64,000 nt of DNA from Nonomuraea glycinis (lineage in GTDB: Bacteria > Actinomycetota > Actinomycetes > Streptosporangiales > Streptosporangiaceae), in assembly GCF_014646515.1 (NCBI RefSeq), contig NZ_BMNK01000019.1:33890-97889 (forward strand), given 5' to 3'. Shown here one piece after another: positions 16,722 to 24,316 of this stretch (its first letter is position 1; every line of letters begins with the position of its first letter). A program made the translations under genes and the position numbers. Below the pieces are notes generated by a model. The model saw only the letters and a program-made list of their open reading frames with translations. It was not told the origin of the DNA and did not search any database.

Positions 16722-17345
16722 TCACAGAGCGTTGATGTCCGCCGCGCCGAGGACGCGTTTCGGCGCCCCGTGGTCGGCGATCGCGATCATAGCCCGCCCG
16801 ATCTGCTCGGTCGTGGTCACCGCCGACGGCATCAACCGCCGCAGCACAGGGTAGAACGGCCGCGCCACCACGTACGCCAGCCGGTAGAACGGCGTCCGCG
16901 ACGTCCGGGGCTGGATGTAACCGGGCCGCAGGACGTACGCCTCGAAAGGCAGGGCGAGCAGCGCGTTCTCGGTCGCGCCCCGCACTCTGGCCCACTTCTG
17001 GCGACCCTGCGCGTCGGCCCCGGCTGCGGACACGTACACGAACGTCGAGCCGGGGTTGACCCTGGCCAGCGTCGTCCCGGCGGACAGAGTGACCCGCTGG
17101 TGCTCGTCCAGGCCCGCCGAGGAGACGCCCAGGCAGAAGAAGCACGCGTCGAACCCCGCCAGCTCGCTCTCGATGGGCGCCAGGTCGAGCAGGTCACCGT
17201 GCACGATCGCACGCGACTTGCCGTGTGCCCGCCCGGTGGGGGACCGGCCCACCACCAGCACCGCCTCCACCCGGTCATCGGCCAGGCATTCGCGCAGCAC
17301 GCCCTGCCCGACCATGCCGGCGGCGCCGAAGATGATCACCTTCAT
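16722..17345 (-). CDS. NAD(P)-binding Rossmann protein (atypical SDR)
   Basis: This 207-aa protein begins MKVIIFGAAGMVGQG, an NAD(P)-binding GxxGxxG motif, and has VSAAGAD and RPGYIQPR like HTATIP2/YwnB-type atypical short-chain dehydrogenases. The substrate is unknown. The ATG at 17345 follows GGGAGAGCCG and places the Rossmann strand at the N-terminus; the upstream ATG at 17357 is less likely. It is convergent with nothing nearby and reads as a single gene. Confidence 0.78.
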   Translation of the reverse strand: MKVIIFGAAGMVGQGVLRECLADDRVEAVLVVGRSPTGRAHGKSRAIVHGDLLDLAPIESELAGFDACFFCLGVSSAGLDEHQRVTLSAGTTLARVNPGSTFVYVSAAGADAQGRQKWARVRGATENALLALPFEAYVLRPGYIQPRTSRTPFYRLAYVVARPFYPVLRRLMPSAVTTTEQIGRAMIAIADHGAPKRVLGAADINAL

Positions 17346-17601
17346 CGGCTCTCCCAACTCGCCGGACCCACGGCGGGACTTCGCGGCCGATCATGGAGAT
17401 GCCCGCCGCCTACGTCCTGGTCCCGGTCTCCGCTCGTGTGCCACTTAAGATCGTCGAAGCTCGCGCGGGCGCACTGGCGGTGACCAGGCCGTGATGCGAC
17501 CCCGCCACACCGGGCAGGGGTTTGATCGAGATGATGGACACGCCCGCTCCCGGCCCGGTGCACCGGACCGGTATCCGCTGACCTTCCCCATGGAGCTTCG
17601 C

Positions 17602-18096
17602 ATGACCTCACCCACCGACTCTCCGACCCCCATTGTCCGCCAGCTCCGGCTGGTGGTCGAGGCGGAGGACTACGAGGCCGCCGTGGCGTTCTACCGCGAC
17701 CAGCTGGGCCTGCGCGAGGAAGCCGCCTTCTCCGGGGGCGACGGCGCTGAGGTGATGATCCTGGACGCCGGCCGGGCCACGTTGGAGATCGCCAACCCGG
17801 CGCAGAAGCGGATGATCGACGACGTCGAGGTAGGCCGCCAGGTGGCGCCCCGGATCCGCGTCGCGTTCGAGGTGGACGACAGCGTCGCCGCCACCGACCG
17901 GCTGCTGGCCGCCGGCGCCACCCAGGTCGCACCACCCACCGTCACGCCTTGGCAGTCGCTGAACTCACGCCTGGACGCGCCTGCGGACCTGCACATCACG
18001 CTCTTCCAGGAGCTTGTCGGCCAGGAGGAACGCGAGACCCTGGACGGTTTCGGGACCTCGGCCGGGAGCGAGGAGGTCACCGATGGCGGGCGCTGA
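17602..18096 (+). CDS. VOC (glyoxalase/bleomycin-resistance) superfamily protein
   Basis: This 164-aa protein has the paired beta-alpha-beta-beta-beta modules of the vicinal oxygen chelate fold: RQLRLVVEAEDYEAAVAFYR, then VAFEVDDSVAATDRLLAAGA. Members bind a metal for glyoxalase, dioxygenase or drug-sequestration activity; which applies here is unclear. The ATG at 17602 is chosen because GGAG lies 6 bases upstream, rather than the ATG at 17590. The ~240 bases before it hold no other gene that I can support. Confidence 0.78.
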   Translation: MTSPTDSPTPIVRQLRLVVEAEDYEAAVAFYRDQLGLREEAAFSGGDGAEVMILDAGRATLEIANPAQKRMIDDVEVGRQVAPRIRVAFEVDDSVAATDRLLAAGATQVAPPTVTPWQSLNSRLDAPADLHITLFQELVGQEERETLDGFGTSAGSEEVTDGGR

Positions 18097-18133
18097 GCCT
18101 GCCCGGCCCATCGGACCTGGACTGCGCAAAGTG

Positions 18134-18208
18134 TGGTGGACGATACTGGGATTGAACCAGTGACCTCTTCCGTGTCAGGGAAGCGCTCTCCCGCTGAGCT
18201 AATCGTCC
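18134..18208 (-). tRNA. tRNA-Val (anticodon GAC)
   Basis: The reverse strand reads a 7-bp acceptor stem GGACGAT/ATCGTCC, a D-arm (TAGCTCAGCGGGAGAGCG), anticodon arm CTTCC-CTGACAC-GGAAG with anticodon GAC, and T-arm ACTGGTTCAATCCCAGT. CCA is encoded at 18134-18136. It lies 19 bases after tRNA-Gly in the direction of transcription, so the two are probably co-transcribed. Confidence 0.96.
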
Positions 18209-18227
18209 GTGTCGAGCCGAAGCTCAG

Positions 18228-18299
18228 AGCGGAAGACGGGATTCGAACCCGCGACCCTCACCTTGGCAAGGTGATGCTCTACCACTGAGCCACTTCCGC
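18228..18299 (-). tRNA. tRNA-Gly (anticodon GCC)
   Basis: The reverse strand shows acceptor stem GCGGAAG/CTTCCGC, a D-arm GGCTCAGTGGTAGAGC, anticodon arm TCACC-TTGCCAA-GGTGA with anticodon GCC, and T-arm CGGGTTCGAATCCCG. No CCA is encoded. In many actinomycetes a tRNA-Cys sits between this Gly gene and the Val gene; here only 19 bases separate them, so no tRNA-Cys is present. Confidence 0.96.
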
Positions 18300-18425
18300 G
18301 TCCGTCCCGGCTGAACACCGGGCGACGAAGAGAACTCTAGCGAATGACGGCCAAGTCCCCAAACCGGATTACCCCACCCGCTCGGCGTACCAGGTGATCC
18401 CGCGACGTGTCCGCTGATCATCGGC

Positions 18426-19028
18426 TCACAGCAGTCGTCGTTGCACGATGTCGGCGATGACGGCGGTCACCACTTCGCTGACTTCCGCAGGCTGCGGCGC
18501 GACCCCCTCCCGGCCCGCGAACAGCAGGTGCCCGGCCCCGATCAGGGAGAGCGCCAGCGCGTCCACGTCGGCGTCCGCCGCGACGCGGCCAAGCTCACAC
18601 TCCTCGTTCAGATAGGCGGCGATCATGGCTACGGCATCCGTCAGGACCGGGATGCCGACAGCAGGCCCGGCCTGACGCAGCCGGGCACGCAACTCATCCC
18701 GGAAGATGACCAGGCCGACGATCGCCACGGCGACCGAGTCGAACAGCTCGAACAGTGCCCCGGTCAGGTTGCCGGCGACGTCGCCGGTCCCGGCGGCGGC
18801 GCGCAGGGCGGCGGTCTGGCTCTCGAGCCGGGCGATGCGGTCCCGCACGAGGTCGGCGAGGAAGGCGTCGAAGTCCTCGAAGTGCCGGTGCAGGACGCCC
18901 TTGGCGACACCCGCCTCCGCCGTGACCGCCCGGCTGGTCAGGCCGGCGGCCCCGTCCCGGAGCAGGACACGCTCGGCGGCGTCGAACAACTGCTGCCGCA
19001 CATCCCGGAGAGCCACTCCCGTCGGCAT
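18426..19028 (-). CDS. TetR family transcriptional regulator
   Basis: This 200-aa protein has an N-terminal TetR helix-turn-helix (about residues 10-55, with LTSRAVTAEAGVAKGVLHRHF) and a helical ligand-binding domain. The ATG at 19028 follows AGGAGGAACGGGCG. It is divergent from a methyltransferase gene, and the intergenic region holds two GTGGGC-n4-GCCCAC palindromes that are the likely operators. It probably represses both itself and the methyltransferase; the inducer is unknown. Confidence 0.88.
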   Translation of the reverse strand: MPTGVALRDVRQQLFDAAERVLLRDGAAGLTSRAVTAEAGVAKGVLHRHFEDFDAFLADLVRDRIARLESQTAALRAAAGTGDVAGNLTGALFELFDSVAVAIVGLVIFRDELRARLRQAGPAVGIPVLTDAVAMIAAYLNEECELGRVAADADVDALALSLIGAGHLLFAGREGVAPQPAEVSEVVTAVIADIVQRRLL

Positions 19029-19086
19029 CGCCCGTTCCTCCTTCTGCACACGCCTTCGCTCACGGCGAACCGCTGACCGGTTGTAG

Positions 19087-19124
19087 AGTGGGCGACTGCC
19101 CACTACCGTGGGCGCATGCCCACT
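19087..19124. promoter_or_regulatory. Twin palindromic operators (GTGGGC-n4-GCCCAC)
   Basis: Two perfect inverted repeats lie in tandem: GTGGGCGACTGCCCAC at 19088-19103 and GTGGGCGCATGCCCAC at 19108-19123, with centres 20 bp apart, or two helical turns. They sit between the divergent TetR and methyltransferase genes and are the expected target of that TetR protein. The second copy contains an ATG (19116) that could be mistaken for the methyltransferase start. Confidence 0.75.
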
Positions 19125-19178
19125 ATAGCGCGAGAACGACCTGAGCCTCCGTGGAACGAACCTCATAAGGCCAGGCAG

Positions 19179-19937
19179 ATGGCGGAGTCCTTCGGGGCCG
19201 ACACCGAACGTTACGACCGGACCCGGCCCGAGTATCCCGACGCCCTGGTGCGGCGGATCATCGCCGCCGCCCCGGGCCCTGACCTCGTCGACGTCGGCTG
19301 CGGCACCGGCATAGAAGCCCGTCAGTTCCTGGCGGCCGGGTGCACGGTGCTGGGCGTCGAGCCGGACGCCCGGATGGCCGAGTTCGCCCGCCGCACGGGG
19401 GTCGAGGTCGAGGTGGCGACGTTCGAGGACTGGGACGCCGCCGGTCGCACCTTCGACGCGGTCGTCGCCGGGCAGTCCTGGCACTGGGTGGACCCCGTCG
19501 CGGGCGCGGCCAAGGCGGCGCGGGTGCTGCGTCCCGGCGGCCTGCTGGCGGTGTTCGCGCACGCGTACGCCCCGCCGCCGTCCGTCGCGGAGGCGTTCGC
19601 CACCGTCTTCCGGAAGGTGGCGCCCGATTCGCCGCTCAGCGCCGGACCGCCGAGGCCGGCCCAGGACGTCTACCAGGCGATGTTCGACACGTTCAGCGAC
19701 GGCATCCGTGATGCGGCCGGGTTCGGCGAGCCGGAGCGGTGGCGATTCGACTGGGAGCGGCACTACCGCCGCGACGACTGGCTCGACCTGCTGCCCACCA
19801 CCGGCGCGCTCACCCGGCTCCCACCGGACAGGCTGGCCGAGGTGCTGGAGAGCGTCGGGGCCGCCATCGACGCGATCGGCGGCGGCTTCACCATGACCTA
19901 CACCACGATGGCGACCGCCGCGACGCTGAACACCTGA
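19179..19937 (+). CDS. Class I SAM-dependent methyltransferase
   Basis: This 252-aa protein has a class I methyltransferase fold with motif I LVDVGCGTGIEARQFL and a post-motif VVAGQSWHWVDP typical of UbiE/Methyltransf_11-like enzymes. The ATG at 19179 (MAESFGADTERYDR) gives the usual family N-terminus; the upstream ATG at 19116 lies inside a predicted operator palindrome. The substrate is unknown. It is probably controlled by the divergent TetR regulator. Confidence 0.82.
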   Translation: MAESFGADTERYDRTRPEYPDALVRRIIAAAPGPDLVDVGCGTGIEARQFLAAGCTVLGVEPDARMAEFARRTGVEVEVATFEDWDAAGRTFDAVVAGQSWHWVDPVAGAAKAARVLRPGGLLAVFAHAYAPPPSVAEAFATVFRKVAPDSPLSAGPPRPAQDVYQAMFDTFSDGIRDAAGFGEPERWRFDWERHYRRDDWLDLLPTTGALTRLPPDRLAEVLESVGAAIDAIGGGFTMTYTTMATAATLNT

Positions 19938-19960
19938 GCCGTGCACCACTCCGAAGGCGC

Positions 19961-20000
19961 GGGCCGGGGCTCACGTGCGAGGACCGGGGCTCACGTGCGA
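19961..20000. repeat. Tandem 20-bp repeat
   Basis: Two adjacent 20-bp units (19961-19980 and 19981-20000), of form GGnCCGGGGCTCACGTGCGA, differ at one base. They lie between the convergent methyltransferase and SDR genes. No hairpin or function is evident. Confidence 0.8.
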
Positions 20001-20032
20001 GCGGGACATCGGGACAGCGGCTCACGCGAAGG

Positions 20033-20755
20033 TCAGGTGTGCCCGCCGTTGACGGTGATGTGCTGGGCGGTGACGAAGGCGGCCTGGTCCGAGGCGAGGT
20101 AGGCCACCATGCCCGCCACGTCCTCGGGCGTCCCCATGCGGCCCAGGGGGACCTGAGTCAGATAGTCGGCGACCTCCAGGCCCGCGTGCCGTTCGACCGG
20201 GATCCAGCCGGGAGCGACGAGGTTGACGGTGACGCCGTGCGGGCCGAGCTCGCGGGCCCACAGGCGGGTCAGGGCCTGCTGCGCACCCTTGGCGGCGGTG
20301 TACGCGGACGTCAGGGGCAGGGCGCGGTCGACGATGTCGGAGCCGATCTGGATGACCCGGCCGCCGCCTCGGGCCTGCCAGGACGGCAGGCAGGCCTGCA
20401 CCAGCAGCGTCGGGCTCTTGACGAAGAACGTGAGCTGATCGAGGTAGGCCTGCCAGGTCACCTCCGCCACCGGCGCCTCGGGCTGCGGGCCGGTCGCGTT
20501 GAGCACCAGCGCGTCGATGGGACCGAGCCGCTCGGCCACCTGGGCGGCCAGCTCGGCGGTGCCCGCCTCGTCCGTGACGTCGGCGGCGAACGACTCGGCG
20601 CGGCCGCCCGCCGTACGGATCTCCTCGACCACCTGGGCGGCCCCGCCGGAGTCGGAGCGGTAGTTGACCGCGACGGCCCAGCCGTCGGCGCCCAGCCGCC
20701 GCGCGATGGCGGCGCCGAGCCCCCGGGACGCGCCGGTCACCAGCGCCACCTTCAC
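20033..20755 (-). CDS. Short-chain dehydrogenase/reductase (FabG-like)
   Basis: This 240-aa SDR has the NADP-binding VTGASRGLG, NAG-equivalent LNATG, catalytic Ser in IQIGSD and YTAAK. It ends with a VNGGHT motif like 3-oxoacyl-ACP reductases. LNATG differs from the usual NNAG, which may affect the active-site Asn. Substrate is unknown. It is read toward the methyltransferase gene and stands alone. Confidence 0.83.
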   Translation of the reverse strand: MKVALVTGASRGLGAAIARRLGADGWAVAVNYRSDSGGAAQVVEEIRTAGGRAESFAADVTDEAGTAELAAQVAERLGPIDALVLNATGPQPEAPVAEVTWQAYLDQLTFFVKSPTLLVQACLPSWQARGGGRVIQIGSDIVDRALPLTSAYTAAKGAQQALTRLWARELGPHGVTVNLVAPGWIPVERHAGLEVADYLTQVPLGRMGTPEDVAGMVAYLASDQAAFVTAQHITVNGGHT

Positions 20756-20788
20756 TGCTCACTCCTTGGTACGCACATGCGCGCCAGC

Positions 20789-21523
20789 CTAGCGAGCATG
20801 GGTCGGCTCATCCGGCTGCGAGCCGGTCGGCGGGCGTTCCCGCAGGGAACGTTCGTAGGCCTGGCGCCACTGCTCGGCTGCTTGGAGCATGGCGTGGCTG
20901 ACGTGGTCGAAGAAGTCGCCGATGTCCCGGAGCCGGATTCCGGCGGGTGAGGTGGCGCCGAGCGTCGCCGCTCCTTGGTGGGCGAAGGAGGCCAGCCGGG
21001 TGTTCTGGCGGGCGCTGGCCAGCCAGCCGCGGAACCAGGCATCGGCATCGATGACGTAGCGATCGCGCCGGCGGCGGGGATCTCGTTCGCGGCGGATCAG
21101 TTCCTGTCGTTCGAGTTCGCCGATGGCCTTGGAGATGGAGGCGGGGCTGACCTGCAGCTTGTGGGTGAGTTCGGCCGCGGTGAGGCTGCCGCTGTCGGTG
21201 AGGTAGAGGCTGGCCAGGACGCGGGCGGTCATCCGCGACAGCCCGGTGTCGATCATCACCGTGGTGAACTGCTCCTCCAGCTCACCGACCGTTTTGGGGT
21301 CGCGTCGTCCCTGCGGCGGCGGACGTCTGCGGGCGCGGTCCCGGGTGGCCTGGTGCGCCTGGTCGGCCTGGTAACCGTCGGGGCCGCCGTTGCGGGCGAC
21401 TTCCCGCGTGATGGTGGACAGCGGCCGGTTCAGCCGAGCGGCGATCTCGGTCGGAGACAGCCCTTGGGTCAGTCCGTCGGCGATCTGCCGGCGGTCTTGG
21501 TGGGTCAGCCTGCCTCCGGGCAT
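20789..21523 (-). CDS. GbsR/MarR-like regulator with N-terminal IS30-type helix-turn-helix
   Basis: Of 244 residues, ~1-45 (GGRLTHQDRRQIADGLTQGL and onward) resemble the helix-turn-helix of IS30 transposases and other HTH_38 domains. Residues ~80-160 form a MarR/GbsR winged helix (LTAAELTHKLQVSPASISKA). Two DNA-binding domains in one regulator is notable. The ATG at 21523 follows AGGGAGG by 8 bases. Upstream DNA holds three near-identical TGCAAGT sites before a divergent serine-hydrolase gene, which is its likely target. Confidence 0.72.
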   Translation of the reverse strand: MPGGRLTHQDRRQIADGLTQGLSPTEIAARLNRPLSTITREVARNGGPDGYQADQAHQATRDRARRRPPPQGRRDPKTVGELEEQFTTVMIDTGLSRMTARVLASLYLTDSGSLTAAELTHKLQVSPASISKAIGELERQELIRRERDPRRRRDRYVIDADAWFRGWLASARQNTRLASFAHQGAATLGATSPAGIRLRDIGDFFDHVSHAMLQAAEQWRQAYERSLRERPPTGSQPDEPTHAR

Positions 21524-21584
21524 GGGCGACGCCTCCCTGGTCATGCGCGTTCGGACAGGGCAGTCTTGCATTCGTACCCATCTC

Positions 21585-21689
21585 ATTGCAAGTCACTTGG
21601 CTTGCGTTCACCGCCATTCACATTGCAAGTCATGCATGCATCGCCTGTATGAAGGCTCGATTCATGTTGACGTTTCAGTAAATGCAAGT
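21585..21689. promoter_or_regulatory. Repeated TGCAAGT sites in the divergent promoter
   Basis: ATTGCAAGT occurs at 21585-21593 and 21622-21630, and AATGCAAGT at 21681-21689. The region is locally AT-rich. These direct repeats lie between the GbsR/MarR-like regulator gene and the serine-hydrolase gene and are plausible binding sites for that regulator. Confidence 0.5.
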
Positions 21690-21761
21690 TAGCTTTTCGA
21701 TTATTGTGAACGCAAAGTGGGCGCCCCGCTGGACGGCGCCCCACCCCTCGAAGGAATTGAC

Positions 21762-22925
21762 GTGATCGCATCGAAGTCCGCCAAGGCGGCGCTGCTCGTC
21801 ACCGCGACCCTGGCCGCCACCGCCCTGCCCGCCGCCGCATCGCCTGCTCCCGTCCATCCCCAGGTGCAGCGAGTGCTCGACCGGACCGTGGCCGCCAAGC
21901 TCGCCCCTGGGATGGTGGCCGAGGTCCGGGACGGTCACCGCTCCTGGTTCGGCTCAGCGGGCGTGTCCGACACCGGGACCGGACGCCAGCGCCGGCAGAA
22001 CGAGCGGTTCCGTATCGGCAGCGCCTCCAAGGCCTTCACCGCCACCGTGGTGCTCAAGCTCGCGGCCGAGGGCAAGTTGAGCCTCGACGACCCCCTGGAC
22101 AAGTGGCTGCCAGGGCTGTTCGACGGCAGTGCCTACAAGCCCGGCAAGATCACCATAAGGCAGCTGCTCAACCAGACCAGCGGCATCTACGCCTACACCG
22201 GCGATGAGGAGTTCTTCGCCAGGGGCGTCGGCGCCGAGTGGTTCAAGCACCGCTACGACACCTATACCCCGCGGCAGCTGGCGAAGATCGCCCTGGCGCA
22301 CCCGCCCACCGGCGAGCCGGGTCAGCGCTTCACCTACTCCAACACCAACTACATCCTCGCCGCGATGGTCGTCGAGAAGGCGACAGGCAGGACGTTCGAG
22401 CAGGAACTCACCCGGACCGTCATCCGCCCGCTGCGCCTGACCGGCACCTCCCTGCCCGGCACCGACCCCGAGATCCGCGGTCCGCACCCGATGCACTACT
22501 CCATCCTGTTCTCCCGCGACCCCCAGCCCACGATCTACGACGCCACCCGCATGAACCAGTCCTTCGCCTGGGCCGCCGGTGGCGTCATCTCCACCACCAT
22601 CGACCTCAACCGGTTCTTCGGCGCCCTGTTCGGCGGGCGCGTCCTGCCGGCCGCGCAGCTGCGCGAGATGCTCACCACCGTCCCCACCGAGGGGGCGAAC
22701 TGGATCCCTGGAACGCGGTACGGCCTGGGCGTCTTCGAGCAGAAGCTGCCCTGCGGCACCAGCGTCTGGGGCAACGCCGGTGCCACTTACGGCTCATGGA
22801 GCTATGCCATGGGCACCCGTGACGGCAAGCACCGCCTCACCACCCAGGTCAACGGCGACTGGGCGCCCCTGAGCGTCTTCACCGACGTGCTCGCCGCCGA
22901 GTTCTGCCCGGCCGTGTCTCGATGA
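21762..22925 (+). CDS. Secreted serine hydrolase (class C beta-lactamase/DD-peptidase fold)
   Basis: This 387-aa protein starts with a Sec signal peptide ending near PAAASPAP. It has the SxxK motif Ser87-x-x-Lys90 (SASK) and a Tyr-x-Asn motif (YSNTNY), typical of Beta-lactamase family DD-carboxypeptidases, esterases and D-aminopeptidases. The GTG at 21762 has AAGGA upstream. It is divergent from the GbsR-like regulator across the TGCAAGT sites. Exact substrate, whether peptidoglycan or ester, is undetermined. Confidence 0.85.
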   Translation: MIASKSAKAALLVTATLAATALPAAASPAPVHPQVQRVLDRTVAAKLAPGMVAEVRDGHRSWFGSAGVSDTGTGRQRRQNERFRIGSASKAFTATVVLKLAAEGKLSLDDPLDKWLPGLFDGSAYKPGKITIRQLLNQTSGIYAYTGDEEFFARGVGAEWFKHRYDTYTPRQLAKIALAHPPTGEPGQRFTYSNTNYILAAMVVEKATGRTFEQELTRTVIRPLRLTGTSLPGTDPEIRGPHPMHYSILFSRDPQPTIYDATRMNQSFAWAAGGVISTTIDLNRFFGALFGGRVLPAAQLREMLTTVPTEGANWIPGTRYGLGVFEQKLPCGTSVWGNAGATYGSWSYAMGTRDGKHRLTTQVNGDWAPLSVFTDVLAAEFCPAVSR

Positions 22926-22992
22926 GCCTGAACCACGCCCACCGGTAAGCGGCCCGGAGCCCGAAAACGGACGCCGAGCCGACTATAAGACC

Positions 22993-23011
22993 CCACCTGG
23001 CGGGCAGGTGG
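22993..23011 (+). terminator. Hairpin after the serine-hydrolase gene
   Basis: CCACCTG (22993-22999) pairs with CAGGTGG (23005-23011) around a 5-base loop, followed by an A/T-containing stretch. It lies 68 bases after the serine-hydrolase stop and before the DUF4383 gene, so it could end transcription. Confidence 0.4.
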
Positions 23012-23104
23012 CAATAAAGGTCAACCCGCACCGGGCACTCACCCGGATCAGATGGGGGACTTTCGCCCAGGCCGGGCGAGAAACTCAGTGAACGGGAGGG
23101 TCAC

Positions 23105-23545
23105 ATGGTCACCCCGAAGTCACATACTCGGACACCCCTCCAGCTGGCCGCGCTGGTCGTGGGCGTGGTGTTCCTGCTGGTCGGGATCCTCGGATTCATC
23201 CCCGGCATCACCACCGGCTACGGCAGCATGCGGTTCGCCGGCCACCACTCCGAGGCGTACCTGCTGGGCATCTTCCAGGTGTCCATCCTGCACAACATCG
23301 TGCACCTGCTGTTCGGGATCGCGGGCGTGCTCATGTCCCGGGCCGTCTCCACGGCGCGGACGTTCCTGGTCGGCGGCGGGATCATCTATCTGATCCTGTG
23401 GCTGTACGGGCTGCTCATCGGCAAGGCGAGCACCGCCAACTTCGTGCCGCTCAACACGGCCGACGACTGGCTGCACTTCCTGCTGGGCGTCGGCATGATC
23501 GCGCTCGGCCTGCTGCTGAGCCGCCGTAGGGGGCAGCACCGGTGA
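23105..23545 (+). CDS. DUF4383 four-helix membrane protein
   Basis: This 146-aa protein has four predicted transmembrane helices and the DUF4383 pattern, including LGIFQVSILHNIVHLLFGIAG-like segments and a DDWLHF motif before the last helix. It is a cytoplasmic-membrane protein of unknown function common in actinobacteria. A GGGAGG ribosome-binding site lies 7 bases before the ATG. Confidence 0.85.
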   Translation: MVTPKSHTRTPLQLAALVVGVVFLLVGILGFIPGITTGYGSMRFAGHHSEAYLLGIFQVSILHNIVHLLFGIAGVLMSRAVSTARTFLVGGGIIYLILWLYGLLIGKASTANFVPLNTADDWLHFLLGVGMIALGLLLSRRRGQHR

Positions 23546-23588
23546 CGCTTCGACGGGGGACGAAACGTGAGTGAGTTAACGTCACGGC

Positions 23589-24314
23589 ATGGCTGTTGAC
23601 CACGCGGCACGCGATGCCGATATCGCCCCGGTGGCGGCGCTCATCGCCGACCCGACCAGGGCCGCGATCCTGACGGCGCTTCTCGGGGGACGCGCGCTGG
23701 CGGCGGGGGAGCTGGCCCGGCTGGCCGGTGTGAGCGCCGCGACCGCGAGCGCGCACCTGGCCAGGCTGCTCGACGGCGGCCTGGTGGACGTGCTGCGGCA
23801 GGGCCGCCACCGCTACTACCGCCTGGCCGGGCACGAGGTGGCGGAGGTGCTGGAGGTGCTGGCCCGGGTCAGCGCCCGGCCGCCGGTGCGGTCCCTGCGC
23901 CAGTCGCGGCAGGCCCGGCTGCTGGAGGAGGCCCGTACCTGTTACGACCACCTCGCGGGGCGGGCCGGGGTGGCGCTGCTCGACGGCCTGCGCGCGGGCG
24001 GCTGCCTGGACGGCGAGGAGGTGACCGCCGAGGGCGAGCGGCGGCTGGCGGGCCTGGGCGTCGACGTGGCGGGCGCGCGGGCGACCAGGCGTAGGTTCGC
24101 GCCCGAGTGCCTGGACTGGACCGAGCGCCGTGCGCACCTCGGCGGCGCGCTGGGCGCGGCGATCACCGGGGTGCTGCTGGAGCGAGGGTGGTACCGGCCG
24201 GGCACGACACCCCGCGCGGTGACGCTCACCGAAGAAGGCAGGCAGGGGCTGGCGGAACTGTTCCCGGGTAAGGAGCTAACATCGCATACGCCAGTTACCT
24301 ATGCGGGAGAGTAA
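23589..24314 (+). CDS. ArsR-family winged-helix regulator
   Basis: This 241-aa protein has an N-terminal ArsR winged helix (ALIADPTRAAILTALLGG, then LAGVSAATASAHLARLLDGG and RHRYYRLAG) and a longer C-terminal domain than classic metal sensors. No obvious metal-binding cysteine motif is visible. It ends 2 bases before the histidine ammonia-lyase start, so the two are probably co-transcribed, and it may regulate that operon. Confidence 0.8.
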   Translation: MAVDHAARDADIAPVAALIADPTRAAILTALLGGRALAAGELARLAGVSAATASAHLARLLDGGLVDVLRQGRHRYYRLAGHEVAEVLEVLARVSARPPVRSLRQSRQARLLEEARTCYDHLAGRAGVALLDGLRAGGCLDGEEVTAEGERRLAGLGVDVAGARATRRRFAPECLDWTERRAHLGGALGAAITGVLLERGWYRPGTTPRAVTLTEEGRQGLAELFPGKELTSHTPVTYAGE

Positions 24315-24316
24315 TC

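Noticed and set aside
19116..19178. Methyltransferase start at 19116
   Set aside because: This ATG lies inside a perfect operator palindrome and has no ribosome-binding site; the family N-terminus begins at 19179.
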